A DNA stretch of 64,000 bases from assembly GCF_014837065.1 (NCBI RefSeq), contig NZ_JACSPP010000006.1, positions 52,501-116,500 of the forward strand. Reading direction: 5' to 3'. Under the pieces are notes generated by a model. That model had not been told where the DNA came from and made no database searches. It saw only the letters and a list, made by a program, of their open reading frames with translations. A program made the position numbers and the translations under genes. The number at the start of each line of letters is the position of its first letter. The stretch's first letter is position 1. Source of the stretch: Phocaeicola intestinalis (GTDB taxonomy: Bacteria > Bacteroidota > Bacteroidia > Bacteroidales > Bacteroidaceae). This document shows, one piece after another, positions 20,328 through 28,853 of the stretch.

Positions 20328-20431
20328 TTAATAAGGGCTATCCCAAAAGGTCTAAAAGTAAATTTTATCCTTTCTGCAAGTATCTATAGGATGGCAACTG
20401 CATTTTTTTCTTTTTGGGCAGCCCTTATTAA
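20328..20431. repeat. 104-bp inverted-repeat element (MITE-like or IS remnant)
   Basis: TTAATAAGGGCT (20328-20339) is exactly repeated inverted at 20420-20431, with further imperfect pairing (CCCAAAAG with CTTTTTGGG), giving ends of about 21 bp. No coding capacity. It marks the junction between the helicase gene and the AT-rich tetQ segment. It could also act as a transcription terminator. Confidence 0.6.
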
Positions 20432-20796
20432 AATTTATTCTTATTTTAGGTTATATACATTCATGTCCATTTATGTAAAAAATTCCTGCTGACCTTGTTT
20501 ATGTCTTGTCAGTCACCATTTGCAAAACCATATTTGACCCTCAAAGAGGCTGAATTTGATAAGTAACTTGCTACATACTCATAATAAGGAGCTAAATAGA
20601 ACACGAATGGGAAATACACAAATGCTAAACTAAAGAAGATATTGGCCAAAATAAACGCTATACCGAGAGAGAAACTTGATTTTTCAACTTCCTAAAACGG
20701 TGTTGTTCAAACATTTCTACTTATTTGTACTTGCCAGTTGAACCTACGCTTCCCTAATAAAATGTCTATGGTAAAAAGTTAAAAAATCCTCCCACT
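20432..20796. other. AT-rich intergenic region upstream of tetQ
   Basis: No gene seen on either strand. Base composition is markedly AT-richer than the helicase gene to the left, which fits the view that the tetQ segment was acquired separately. Confidence 0.5.
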
Positions 20797-20827
20797 TTTG
20801 TTAGATATATTTTTTTGTGTAATTTTG
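20797..20827 (+). promoter_or_regulatory. tetQ-rteA-rteB promoter
   Basis: TTTG (20797-20800), 19-bp spacer, TAATTTTG (20820-20827): a perfect Bacteroides -33/-7 promoter. Transcription would start near 20833, giving the 130-base leader known for CTnDOT tetQ. Confidence 0.85.
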
Positions 20828-20835
20828 TAATCGTT

Positions 20836-20847
20836 ATGCGGCAGTAA
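20836..20847 (+). CDS. Three-codon tetQ leader peptide (Met-Arg-Gln)
   Basis: ATG CGG CAG TAA right at the start of the leader RNA. Published work on CTnDOT showed that a 3-residue leader peptide is the one needed for tetracycline control. This mini-ORF has the expected place, just before and overlapping the Hp1 arm of the attenuator. Confidence 0.75.
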   Translation: MRQ

Positions 20848-20952
20848 TAATATACATATTAATACGAGTTAGTAATCCTGTAGTTCTCATATGCTACGAG
20901 GAGGTATTAAAAGGTGCGTTTCGACAATGCATCTACTGTAGTATATTATTGC
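20844..20952 (+). promoter_or_regulatory. tetQ translational attenuator (Hp1-Hp8 stem)
   Basis: The 12 bases at 20844-20855 pair with 20941-20952 (11 Watson-Crick pairs and one G-U). The right arm ends 10 bases before the tetQ ATG at 20962 and so masks its ribosome-binding region. A ribosome stalled by tetracycline on the leader peptide would disrupt the left arm and free tetQ. The arrangement matches the Hp1/Hp8 model described for CTnDOT. Confidence 0.8.
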
Positions 20953-20961
20953 TTAATCCAA

Positions 20962-22887
20962 ATGAATATTATAAATTTAGGAATTCTTGCTCACATTGAT
21001 GCAGGAAAAACTTCCGTAACCGAGAATCTGCTGTTTGCCAGTGGAGCAACGGAAAAGTGCGGCCGTGTGGATAATGGTGACACCATAACGGACTCTATGG
21101 ATATAGAGAAACGTAGAGGAATTACTGTCCGGGCTTCTACGACATCTATTATCTGGAATGGAGTGAAATGCAATATCATTGACACTCCGGGACACATGGA
21201 TTTTATTGCGGAAGTGGAGCGGACATTCAAAATGCTTGATGGAGCAGTCCTCATCTTATCCGCAAAGGAAGGCATACAAGCGCAGACAAAGTTGCTGTTC
21301 AGTACTTTACAAAAGCTGCAAATCCCGACAATTATATTTATCAATAAGATTGACCGTGCCGGTGTGAATTTGGAGCGTTTGTATATGGATATAAAAACAA
21401 ATCTGTCGCAAGATGTCCTGTTTATGCAAACTGTTGTCGATGGATCGGTTTATCCGGTTTGCTCCCAAACATATATAAAGGAAGAATACAAAGAATTTGT
21501 ATGCAACCATGACGACGATATATTAGAACGATATTTGGCGGATAGCGAAATTTCACCGGCTGATTATTGGAATACGATAATCGCTCTTGTGGCAAAAGCC
21601 AAAGTCTATCCGGTGCTACATGGATCAGCAATGTTCAATATCGGTATCAATGAGTTGTTGGACGCCATTTCTTCTTTTATACTTCCTCCGGCATCAGTCT
21701 CAAACAGACTTTCAGCTTATCTCTATAAGATAGAGCATGACCCCAAAGGGCATAAAAGAAGTTTTCTTAAAATAATTGACGGAAGTCTGAGACTTCGAGA
21801 CGTTGTAAGAATCAACGATTCGGAAAAATTCATCAAGATTAAAAATCTAAAGACTATTTATCAGGGCAGAGAGATAAATGTTGATGAAGTGGGTGCCAAT
21901 GATATCGCGATTGTAGAAGATATAGAAGATTTTCGAATCGGAGATTATTTAGGTGCTAAACCTTGTTTGATTCAAGGATTATCTCATCAGCATCCCGCTC
22001 TCAAATCCTCCGTCCGGCCAAATAAGCCCGAAGAGAGAAGCAAGGTGATATCCGCTCTGAATACATTGTGGATTGAAGACCCGTCTTTGTCCTTTTCCAT
22101 AAACTCATATAGTGATGAATTGGAAATCTCGTTATATGGTTTGACCCAAAAGGAAATCATACAGACATTGCTGGAAGAACGATTTTCCGTAAAGGTCCAT
22201 TTTGATGAGATCAAGACTATCTACAAAGAACGACCTATAAAAAAGGTCAATAAGATTATTCAGATCGAAGTACCACCCAACCCTTACTGGGCCACAATAG
22301 GGCTGACTCTTGAACCCTTACCGTTAGGGGCAGGGTTGCAAATCGAAAGTGACATCTCCTATGGTTATCTGAACCATTCTTTTCAAAATGCCGTTTTTGA
22401 AGGGATTCGTATGTCTTGCCAATCTGGTTTACATGGATGGGAAGTGACAGATCTGAAAGTAACTTTTACTCAAGCCGAGTATTATAGCCCGGTAAGTACA
22501 CCTGCTGATTTCAGACAGCTGACCCCTTATGTCTTCAGGCTGGCTTTGCAACAGTCAGGTGTGGACATTCTCGAACCGATGCTCTGTTTTGAGTTGCAGA
22601 TACCCCAAGTAGCGAGTTCCAAAGCTATTACAGATTTGCAAAAACTGATGTCTGAGATTGAAGACATCAGTTGTAATAATGAGTGGTGTCATATTAAAGG
22701 GAAAGTTCCATTAAATACAAGTAAAGACTATGCCTCAGAAGTAAGTTCGTACACTAAGGGCTTAGGCATTTTTATGGTTAAGCCATGTGGGTATCAAATA
22801 ACAAAAGACGGTTATTCTGATAATATCCGCATGAACGAAAAAGATAAACTTTTATTCATGTTCCAAAAATCAATGTCATTAAAATAA
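20962..22887 (+). CDS. tetQ: Tetracycline resistance ribosomal protection protein Tet(Q)
   Basis: 641 residues from the ATG at 20962; a GTG at 20914 would add 16 residues, but the attenuator points to 20962. An EF-G-like GTPase that removes tetracycline from the ribosome. Seen: P-loop AHIDAGKTS (residues 9-17), switch region DTPGH and NKID. The sequence agrees with known Tet(Q) over its whole length as far as can be recalled. First gene of the tetQ-rteA-rteB operon; its stop codon overlaps the rteA start (TAATG). Lower GC than the surrounding ICE. Confidence 0.97.
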
Positions 22888-25205
22888 TGGAGCGGTCAGG
22901 AAATTTCTATAAGGCAATACGGTTGGGATATATACTTATCTCCATTCTTATCGGATGTATGGCATATAATAGCCTCTATGAATGGCAGGAGATAGAAGCA
23001 TTAGAACTTGGCAATAAAAAAATAGACGAGCTCCGAAAAGAAATAAACAATATCAATATTCAAATGATAAAATTTTCTCTATTGGGTGAAACAATACTGG
23101 AATGGAACGATAAAGATATCGAGCATTACCATGCACGGCGTATGGCAATGGACAGTATGCTCTGCCGTTTCAAGGCCACCTATCCAGCAGAGCGCATCGA
23201 TAGTGTGCGCAGTCTTTTAGAGGATAAGGAACGACAGATGTTCCAGATAGTCCGGTTAATGGATGAACAACAATCTATTAACAAGAAGATAGCCAATCAA
23301 ATTCCGGTTATTGTACAGAAAAGTGTGCAGGAACAGTCCAAAAAGCCAAAACGAAAAGGTTTCTTAGGCATATTCGGCAAAAAAAAGGAAGTAACTCCAG
23401 CAGTATCAACCACTATCCTTCATTCGGTCAATAGAAACGTAATCAGCGAACAGAAAGTGCAGGATCGCCAATTGTCGGAACAAGCCGACAGCCTTGCAGC
23501 TCGTAATGCAGAACTTAACAGACAACTGCAAGAATTGATTTGCCAAATAGAAGAAAAGGTACAAACCGAACTGCAAAGCCGGGAAAACGAAATAGTTGCC
23601 ATGCGTGAAAAGTCATTTATGCAAGTAGGCGGTTTAATGGGATTCGTTCTTCTATTGTTGTTAATTTCCTACATCATCATACATCGTGATGCAAAAAGCA
23701 TTAAACAATACAAGCACAAGACAACTGATTTGATAAGGCAACTGGAACAATCCGTACAACGGAACGAGGCACTGATAACGTCAAGGAAGAAGGCGGTACA
23801 TACTATCACCCATGAACTGCGCACACCGCTGACAGCAATAACAGGCTATGCCGGACTGATACGGAAAGAACAGTGTGAGGATAAGTCCGGGCAGTATATC
23901 CAAAACATACTGCAATCCTCCGACCGTATGCGGGATATGCTTAACACTTTGCTTGACTTCTTCCGCCTGGACAACGGCAAGGAACAGCCCCGTCTGTCAC
24001 CCTGCCGGATTTCAGCAATCACGCACACACTTGAAACGGAGTTCATGCCTGTTGCCGTGAACAAAGGGCTGTCCTTGTCCGTGAAGACTGGACACGATGC
24101 CATTGTATTGACCGACAAAGAGCGAATAATACAAATCGGGAATAACCTGCTGTCAAACGCTGTCAAGTTCACAGAAGAAGGCGGTGTTTCTTTGATTACT
24201 GAATATGATAATGGAGTTCTGACACTGGTCGTTGAAGATACAGGTACAGGCATGACAGAAGAGGAACAGAAACAAGCGTTCGGTGCGTTTGAACGTCTAT
24301 CAAATGCCGCCGCAAAGGAGGGTTTCGGGCTTGGGCTTGCCATAATGCGTAATATTGTGTCGATGCTTGGCGGAACAATCCGTTTAGACAGCAAGAAAGG
24401 GAAAGGCAGTCGTTTCACAGTTGAAATTTCTATGCAGGAAGCTGAAGAACAGCTTGGATATACAAGCAATACACCTGTTTATCATAACAATAAATTCCAT
24501 GATGTTGTCGCCATTGACAATGATGAGGTATTACTTCTGATGCTGAAAGAGATGTATTCCCAAGAAGGAATACACTGCGACACTTGCACCGATGCTGCGG
24601 CACTGATGGAAATGATACGCCAGAAAGAATACAGCCTGTTGCTGACAGACTTGAATATGCCCGATATAAACGGTTTCGAATTGCTGGAACTGTTGCGTTC
24701 GTCCAACGTGGGCAATTCACCAACAATCCCGGTGGTTGTGGCAACCGCTTCGGGCAGTTGTAACAAAGGGGAACTATTGGCAAAAGGCTTTGCCGGATGC
24801 CTGTTCAAACCGTTCTCCATATCGGAACTGATGGAGGTTTCCGACAGGTGTGCCATAAAAGCGACACCGGACGGGAAACCGGACTTTTCCGCCTTATTGT
24901 CCTATGGCAATGAAGCCGTCATGCTGGAAAAGTTGATAACTGAAACAGAAAAGGAAATGCAGGCGGTACGGGATGCAGCAAAAGAAAAAGACCTGCAAAA
25001 GCTGGATTCCCTGATCCACCACCTGCGCAGTTCGTGGGAGGTGCTCCGTGCCGACCAACCGCTGAATGTACTTTACGGATTGCTTCGTGGCGATGCTCTC
25101 CCGGATGGTGAAGCGTTAAGCCATGCCGTGACTGCCGTGCTGGATAAGGGAGTGGAAATAATACGGTTGGCAGAAGAGGAAAGGAGAAAATACGAAGATG
25201 AATAA
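22887..25205 (+). CDS. rteA: Hybrid sensor histidine kinase RteA
   Basis: 772 residues. Transmembrane segments at about 11-28 and 249-267 enclose a coiled-coil-rich sensor region. Then HisKA with phospho-acceptor His309 (HELRTPLTA), HATPase (GFGLGLAI), a receiver domain with Asp588 (LLTDLNMPD), and a C-terminal HPt-like region with His711 (IHHLRSSW). In CTnDOT RteA is the sensor paired with RteB; its signal is unknown and tetracycline acts instead on operon translation. It overlaps tetQ by one base and rteB by 8 bases, so translation is coupled. Confidence 0.93.
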   Translation: MERSGNFYKAIRLGYILISILIGCMAYNSLYEWQEIEALELGNKKIDELRKEINNINIQMIKFSLLGETILEWNDKDIEHYHARRMAMDSMLCRFKATYPAERIDSVRSLLEDKERQMFQIVRLMDEQQSINKKIANQIPVIVQKSVQEQSKKPKRKGFLGIFGKKKEVTPAVSTTILHSVNRNVISEQKVQDRQLSEQADSLAARNAELNRQLQELICQIEEKVQTELQSRENEIVAMREKSFMQVGGLMGFVLLLLLISYIIIHRDAKSIKQYKHKTTDLIRQLEQSVQRNEALITSRKKAVHTITHELRTPLTAITGYAGLIRKEQCEDKSGQYIQNILQSSDRMRDMLNTLLDFFRLDNGKEQPRLSPCRISAITHTLETEFMPVAVNKGLSLSVKTGHDAIVLTDKERIIQIGNNLLSNAVKFTEEGGVSLITEYDNGVLTLVVEDTGTGMTEEEQKQAFGAFERLSNAAAKEGFGLGLAIMRNIVSMLGGTIRLDSKKGKGSRFTVEISMQEAEEQLGYTSNTPVYHNNKFHDVVAIDNDEVLLLMLKEMYSQEGIHCDTCTDAAALMEMIRQKEYSLLLTDLNMPDINGFELLELLRSSNVGNSPTIPVVVATASGSCNKGELLAKGFAGCLFKPFSISELMEVSDRCAIKATPDGKPDFSALLSYGNEAVMLEKLITETEKEMQAVRDAAKEKDLQKLDSLIHHLRSSWEVLRADQPLNVLYGLLRGDALPDGEALSHAVTAVLDKGVEIIRLAEEERRKYEDE

Positions 25206-26520
25206 GACAAAAATAATTGTGGTGGAAGACAACATCGTGTATTGCGAATATGTCTGCAATATGCTGTCACGGGAGGGCTACCGCAATATGAAGGCTTACC
25301 ACCTCTCAACCGCGAAGAAACATCTGCAACAGGCAACAGATAATGATATCGTGGTTGCCGACCTGCGTCTGCCTGACGGCAGTGGCATAGACCTTTTGTG
25401 CTGGATGCGAAAGGAGGGAAAGATGCAGCCCTTCATCATTATGACCGACTACGCCGAAGTTAATACCGCCGTGGAAAGCATGAAACTCGGCTCGATAGAC
25501 TATATTCCCAAACAGCTTGTGGAGGATAAACTTGTCCCCCTGATCCGTTCCATACTGAAAGAACGTCAGGCAGGACAACGCCGTATGCCTATATTCGCCC
25601 GTGAAGGTTCCGCCTTTCAGAAAATCATGCACCGCATAAGGCTGGTAGCCGCCACCGATATGAGCGTGATGATATTTGGTGAGAACGGCACGGGCAAGGA
25701 GCATATTGCCCACCTGTTGCATGACAAGAGCAAACGTGCAGGCAAGCCATTTGTGGCGGTGGACTGCGGTTCACTCTCCAAAGAGCTTGCACCGTCGGCT
25801 TTCTTCGGACACGTCAAAGGTGCATTTACAGGTGCGGACAATGCCAAGAAAGGATATTTCCATGAGGCGGAAGGCGGCACGTTGTTTCTGGACGAGGTAG
25901 GAAACCTCGCGTTGGAAACCCAACAGATGTTGCTCCGTGCCATACAGGAGAGGCGGTATCGCCCGGTCGGAGACAAGGCAGACCGGAATTTCAATGTCCG
26001 CATCATCGCTGCTACCAATGAAGATTTGGAGGTATCGGTGAATGAAAAGCGTTTTCGGCAGGATCTTCTGTACCGCCTGCACGACTTCGGGATAACCGTT
26101 CCTCCGTTGCGTGACTGTCAAGAAGACATTATGCCGCTGGCAGAGTTCTTCCGTGATATGGCAAACAGAGAGCTGGAGTGTAGCGTGAGCGGGTTCAGTT
26201 CCGAAGCACGTAAAGCGTTGCTGACACACGCATGGCCGGGCAACGTGCGGGAACTTCGGCAGAAAGTTATGGGTGCTGTATTGCAGGCGCAGGAAGGTGT
26301 TGTCATGAAAGAGCATCTGGAACTTGCCGTGACGAAACCGACCTCTACTGTCAGCTTCGCCTTGCGCAATGACGCGGAGGATAAGGAGCGGATATTGCGT
26401 GCGTTGAAACAGGCAAACGGCAACCGGAGTGTCGCCGCAGAACTGCTCGGCATAGGCAGGACAACACTATACAGCAAACTTGAAGAGTATGGACTTAAAT
26501 ATAAATTCAAGCAATCATAG
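25198..26520 (+). CDS. rteB: NtrC-family response regulator RteB
   Basis: 440 residues. Receiver domain with Asp55 (VVADLRLPD), central AAA+ sigma-54-interacting domain with Walker A GENGTGKE (about 161-168), the GAFTGA loop, Walker B GGTLFLDEVG, and a Fis-type C-terminal helix-turn-helix (AAELLGIGRTTLYSKL). RteB of CTnDOT activates transcription of rteC, starting the cascade to excision and transfer. Here no rteC follows: the 468 bp after the stop hold no such gene. Confidence 0.93.
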   Translation: MNKTKIIVVEDNIVYCEYVCNMLSREGYRNMKAYHLSTAKKHLQQATDNDIVVADLRLPDGSGIDLLCWMRKEGKMQPFIIMTDYAEVNTAVESMKLGSIDYIPKQLVEDKLVPLIRSILKERQAGQRRMPIFAREGSAFQKIMHRIRLVAATDMSVMIFGENGTGKEHIAHLLHDKSKRAGKPFVAVDCGSLSKELAPSAFFGHVKGAFTGADNAKKGYFHEAEGGTLFLDEVGNLALETQQMLLRAIQERRYRPVGDKADRNFNVRIIAATNEDLEVSVNEKRFRQDLLYRLHDFGITVPPLRDCQEDIMPLAEFFRDMANRELECSVSGFSSEARKALLTHAWPGNVRELRQKVMGAVLQAQEGVVMKEHLELAVTKPTSTVSFALRNDAEDKERILRALKQANGNRSVAAELLGIGRTTLYSKLEEYGLKYKFKQS

Positions 26521-26784
26521 CCCGTAATTCACTGAATTTGGCTATATTTGTTGTAATCAGGTAGGTTTTATTTGACTATCAACAGATTGGATAAAACTCG
26601 CACGAGAACGGGCAATGGATAAGAAAAAGCCGGACTGTTCCGAACCGCCATATTTCTCATGCTTTCAAATAACTCTTTATCTCACCTGCAAAGATAACAT
26701 TTCTTTCTGAAAAGGCCATATAAACGGCTGCAATCTTACGGAATAAAAACATATCGGGAAAAACAAGCATACCGTAGCCGAGTC
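26521..26784. other. Intergenic region after rteB; no rteC
   Basis: No gene seen. The minus strand has TATCTTTG at 26689-26696, a perfect -7 box pointing left, back towards rteB; whether it is used is unknown. RteC, which usually follows rteB in CTnDOT, is not encoded here. Confidence 0.5.
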
Positions 26785-26967
26785 CCCATAACCACAGGCA
26801 AAGGTAATTCGTGTTCTTCCCGTACAAGCAAGGCCAAGCCCTTCGGGTTCGTGGAAAAAATCATCCTCGCCCCGGAGGGCTTGCGGTATTTTTTCCCGAA
26901 GCCTTGCATGTACGGAACACGACCTTTTTAAGCCTGTAGTTATGGGAACTCCGGCCCCAGAAGCCGG
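26785..26967 (+). promoter_or_regulatory. Structured ICE element copy 1 (putative ssDNA promoter or cis-RNA)
   Basis: Nested stems, outside to inside: CCCATAAC/GTTATGGG (26785/26939), CAGGC/GCCTG, AAAGGT/ACCTTT, CGTGTTC/GAACACG (26810/26915), CGTACA/TGTACG (26821/26909), GCAAGGC/GCCTTGC (26828/26901), GGAAAAAAT/ATTTTTTCC (26853/26888). A side hairpin CCCttcGGG is present. Invariant inner sequence AAAATCATCCTCGC. The minus strand has TACCTTTG at 26799-26806. A CCGGC...GCCGG hairpin follows (26951-26967), then the DUF4121 gene after 21 bp. Confidence 0.85.
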
Positions 26968-26988
26968 ACTAACAAAAAATCAAATGTT

Positions 26989-27819
26989 ATGTTACAGGCA
27001 ACAAAGAACAAGTACACGGTGGAAACACTCAAACCACTGAACATTCTGTACGATCATGAACACCGGCTGACACAGCAGGACGTGGATATGGCCAACGGTT
27101 ATGTGGAACTGATAGAAAGGACACGCTCTGAAAAGATTCCACAGGTCGGTGACAGACTCATCTATGTGGACAGATACGGGAAATATTACGGCAACGCCCT
27201 CATCGAGAAACGCAAAAATACGGACGGACTGATTTCCATCTGTGAAATCCCCTATATCCCTTTCATATGGGAAGAGTATGACGGTATCGGTTTAAGTGTC
27301 AGCGGAGGATCCTTCCACCATATTGACCCCCTCCAGTTGAAGTTCGTCAGATGGACGGAAGGGATATTCCAAGACTGGGGCAACTGCGGTGCGTGCGCCA
27401 ACGGTGCCGTCGCATTCACGGCAAAAGTGCCGTTATGGTCCTATTCCGAACCTGACCCTCTCTACGGCGATTTCACCACTGAGACATGGAGACAGTATTA
27501 TCTGACAAAAAACACGGGTCCGGACGCACGTAACCTGTACCAAGGCTTCGACAAGGCTTTCAGGACCGAAGAGGACTTCCTACAGTTCCTGAAGGACTAT
27601 GAAGGGACCGTGTTCAAGGGCAACCAGGAAAACCATATCGTTCTCTGGTGTTTCCGTCATGAGAACCGGTTCCTGCCGCAGCACGAGTGGGACAAAATAG
27701 ATGTCCAGGCCGTGGAACGGCGTCTCAACTTTTATCCCGAACAGGTCAAGCTGGTCAAGGACATGGACAGCCACATCACCTACTGTTACCGTATCAAACC
27801 CGAAATTGACAATCTCTAA
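26989..27819 (+). CDS. DUF4121-like protein
   Basis: 276 residues, no signal peptide. Resembles the DUF4121 family of Bacteroidetes ICEs (ANGYVELIERTRSEKIPQVG near the N-terminus). Many aromatic residues, and four cysteines including GNCGACANG in the middle. Function unknown. First gene of an operon led by structured element copy 1; the next gene starts 12 bp later. Confidence 0.65.
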   Translation: MLQATKNKYTVETLKPLNILYDHEHRLTQQDVDMANGYVELIERTRSEKIPQVGDRLIYVDRYGKYYGNALIEKRKNTDGLISICEIPYIPFIWEEYDGIGLSVSGGSFHHIDPLQLKFVRWTEGIFQDWGNCGACANGAVAFTAKVPLWSYSEPDPLYGDFTTETWRQYYLTKNTGPDARNLYQGFDKAFRTEEDFLQFLKDYEGTVFKGNQENHIVLWCFRHENRFLPQHEWDKIDVQAVERRLNFYPEQVKLVKDMDSHITYCYRIKPEIDNL

Positions 27820-27831
27820 AACAATACAGTT

Positions 27832-28773
27832 ATGCAGACAACAGCAACAAGAACAGCAGGCAGCCACACTGACCTGCTCACAGGTATCCTGAACGTGCAA
27901 GTAAGGAACGAGGACAAGATTACAGAACAGGACAGGCAGTATTGCCAGCTCCAGCAGGACCAGCTCTACAAGACGCTTGACCGTATCGACCGTTGGTATG
28001 CCATCTTCAAGGAAGAAGCGGAACGGTACCGGGAAATCAAGAGCTTCAAGTATGAGGATAACGGTAAGGTCTCCATACGGAATTTCTATTTCAACAACAG
28101 CGGGGAGGATGACTATACCCACAACGAATTCAAACCGTTTGACCTCATCAACGAGCTTGCGGACAACAACTGCAATGCCAACGCGAATTTCGCGAATCGC
28201 ATCATTTCCTATTTCAACAGGACCTACAATGTAGACGTACCCATTCCTGTAATCGACGAGAAGGCCATGCGCATGGGATTCCGTCCGGTCTACCAGACTT
28301 ACGTGGACATGGTCATTGAACACCTCGGCGGAAAAAGTTTCCGTGAGACCGCAGAGGAAGAACTGCTGGCCCGTTTCCTGAAAACGGTACAGCCTTCCCG
28401 CTGGAGCAAGGTGAAGCCCGAACTGAAAAAGGACAAGATAACTTTCCCTGACATCGTGTCCTGGGACAGCATCCATCTGGAATACCACCGGGAATATGAG
28501 TTCTCGTATGACTGCGGAAGGAAAGTGGACATTTTCTGCGAAGGTATCGCATACGGGGCAGATGACGTGATAAACGGTTCAAGCGGTATGGTCATCGGCC
28601 TTGACAGACGCGATGTGGATATAACCGAATGGTACAACCTCACCCTGAGCAACGCAGAACAGATCAAGTTCTACAAGAACGGACGCATCGACGTACGCTT
28701 CAAGGACAGCCAGGCCGCAGAGAACTGCTACAGAAGGCTGCGGCTGGATGAAATCACACTCAGAGAAGAGTGA
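27832..28773 (+). CDS. DUF4942-like protein
   Basis: 313 residues. The segment IDRWYAIFKEEAERYREIKS and what follows (FKPFDLINELADNNCNANAN) fit the DUF4942 family, which is regularly found beside ICE methylase-helicase genes. Cytoplasmic, function unknown. It follows the DUF4121 gene by 12 bp and precedes the methylase-helicase gene, from which it is separated by a terminator-like hairpin. Confidence 0.65.
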   Translation: MQTTATRTAGSHTDLLTGILNVQVRNEDKITEQDRQYCQLQQDQLYKTLDRIDRWYAIFKEEAERYREIKSFKYEDNGKVSIRNFYFNNSGEDDYTHNEFKPFDLINELADNNCNANANFANRIISYFNRTYNVDVPIPVIDEKAMRMGFRPVYQTYVDMVIEHLGGKSFRETAEEELLARFLKTVQPSRWSKVKPELKKDKITFPDIVSWDSIHLEYHREYEFSYDCGRKVDIFCEGIAYGADDVINGSSGMVIGLDRRDVDITEWYNLTLSNAEQIKFYKNGRIDVRFKDSQAAENCYRRLRLDEITLREE

Positions 28774-28792
28774 TTCATGAAATACTTATTCA

Positions 28793-28823
28793 GACACCCC
28801 GTAAGACATCCTTGCGGGGTGTC
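28793..28823 (+). terminator. Terminator or attenuator hairpin
   Basis: GACACCCCG pairs with CGGGGTGTC (9 bp, 13-nt loop). The T-run after it is weak (TTCGTTT), so it may only reduce read-through into the methylase-helicase gene. Confidence 0.6.
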
Positions 28824-28853
28824 TTCGTTTCCAACCATTAAAAAAGAAAAGAC

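Noticed and set aside
20914..20961. Alternative tetQ start at GTG 20914 (657 residues)
   Set aside because: It has a good-looking GAGGAGGT upstream, but it lies inside the leader between the attenuator arms; the known 130-base leader and Tet(Q) length fit the ATG at 20962.
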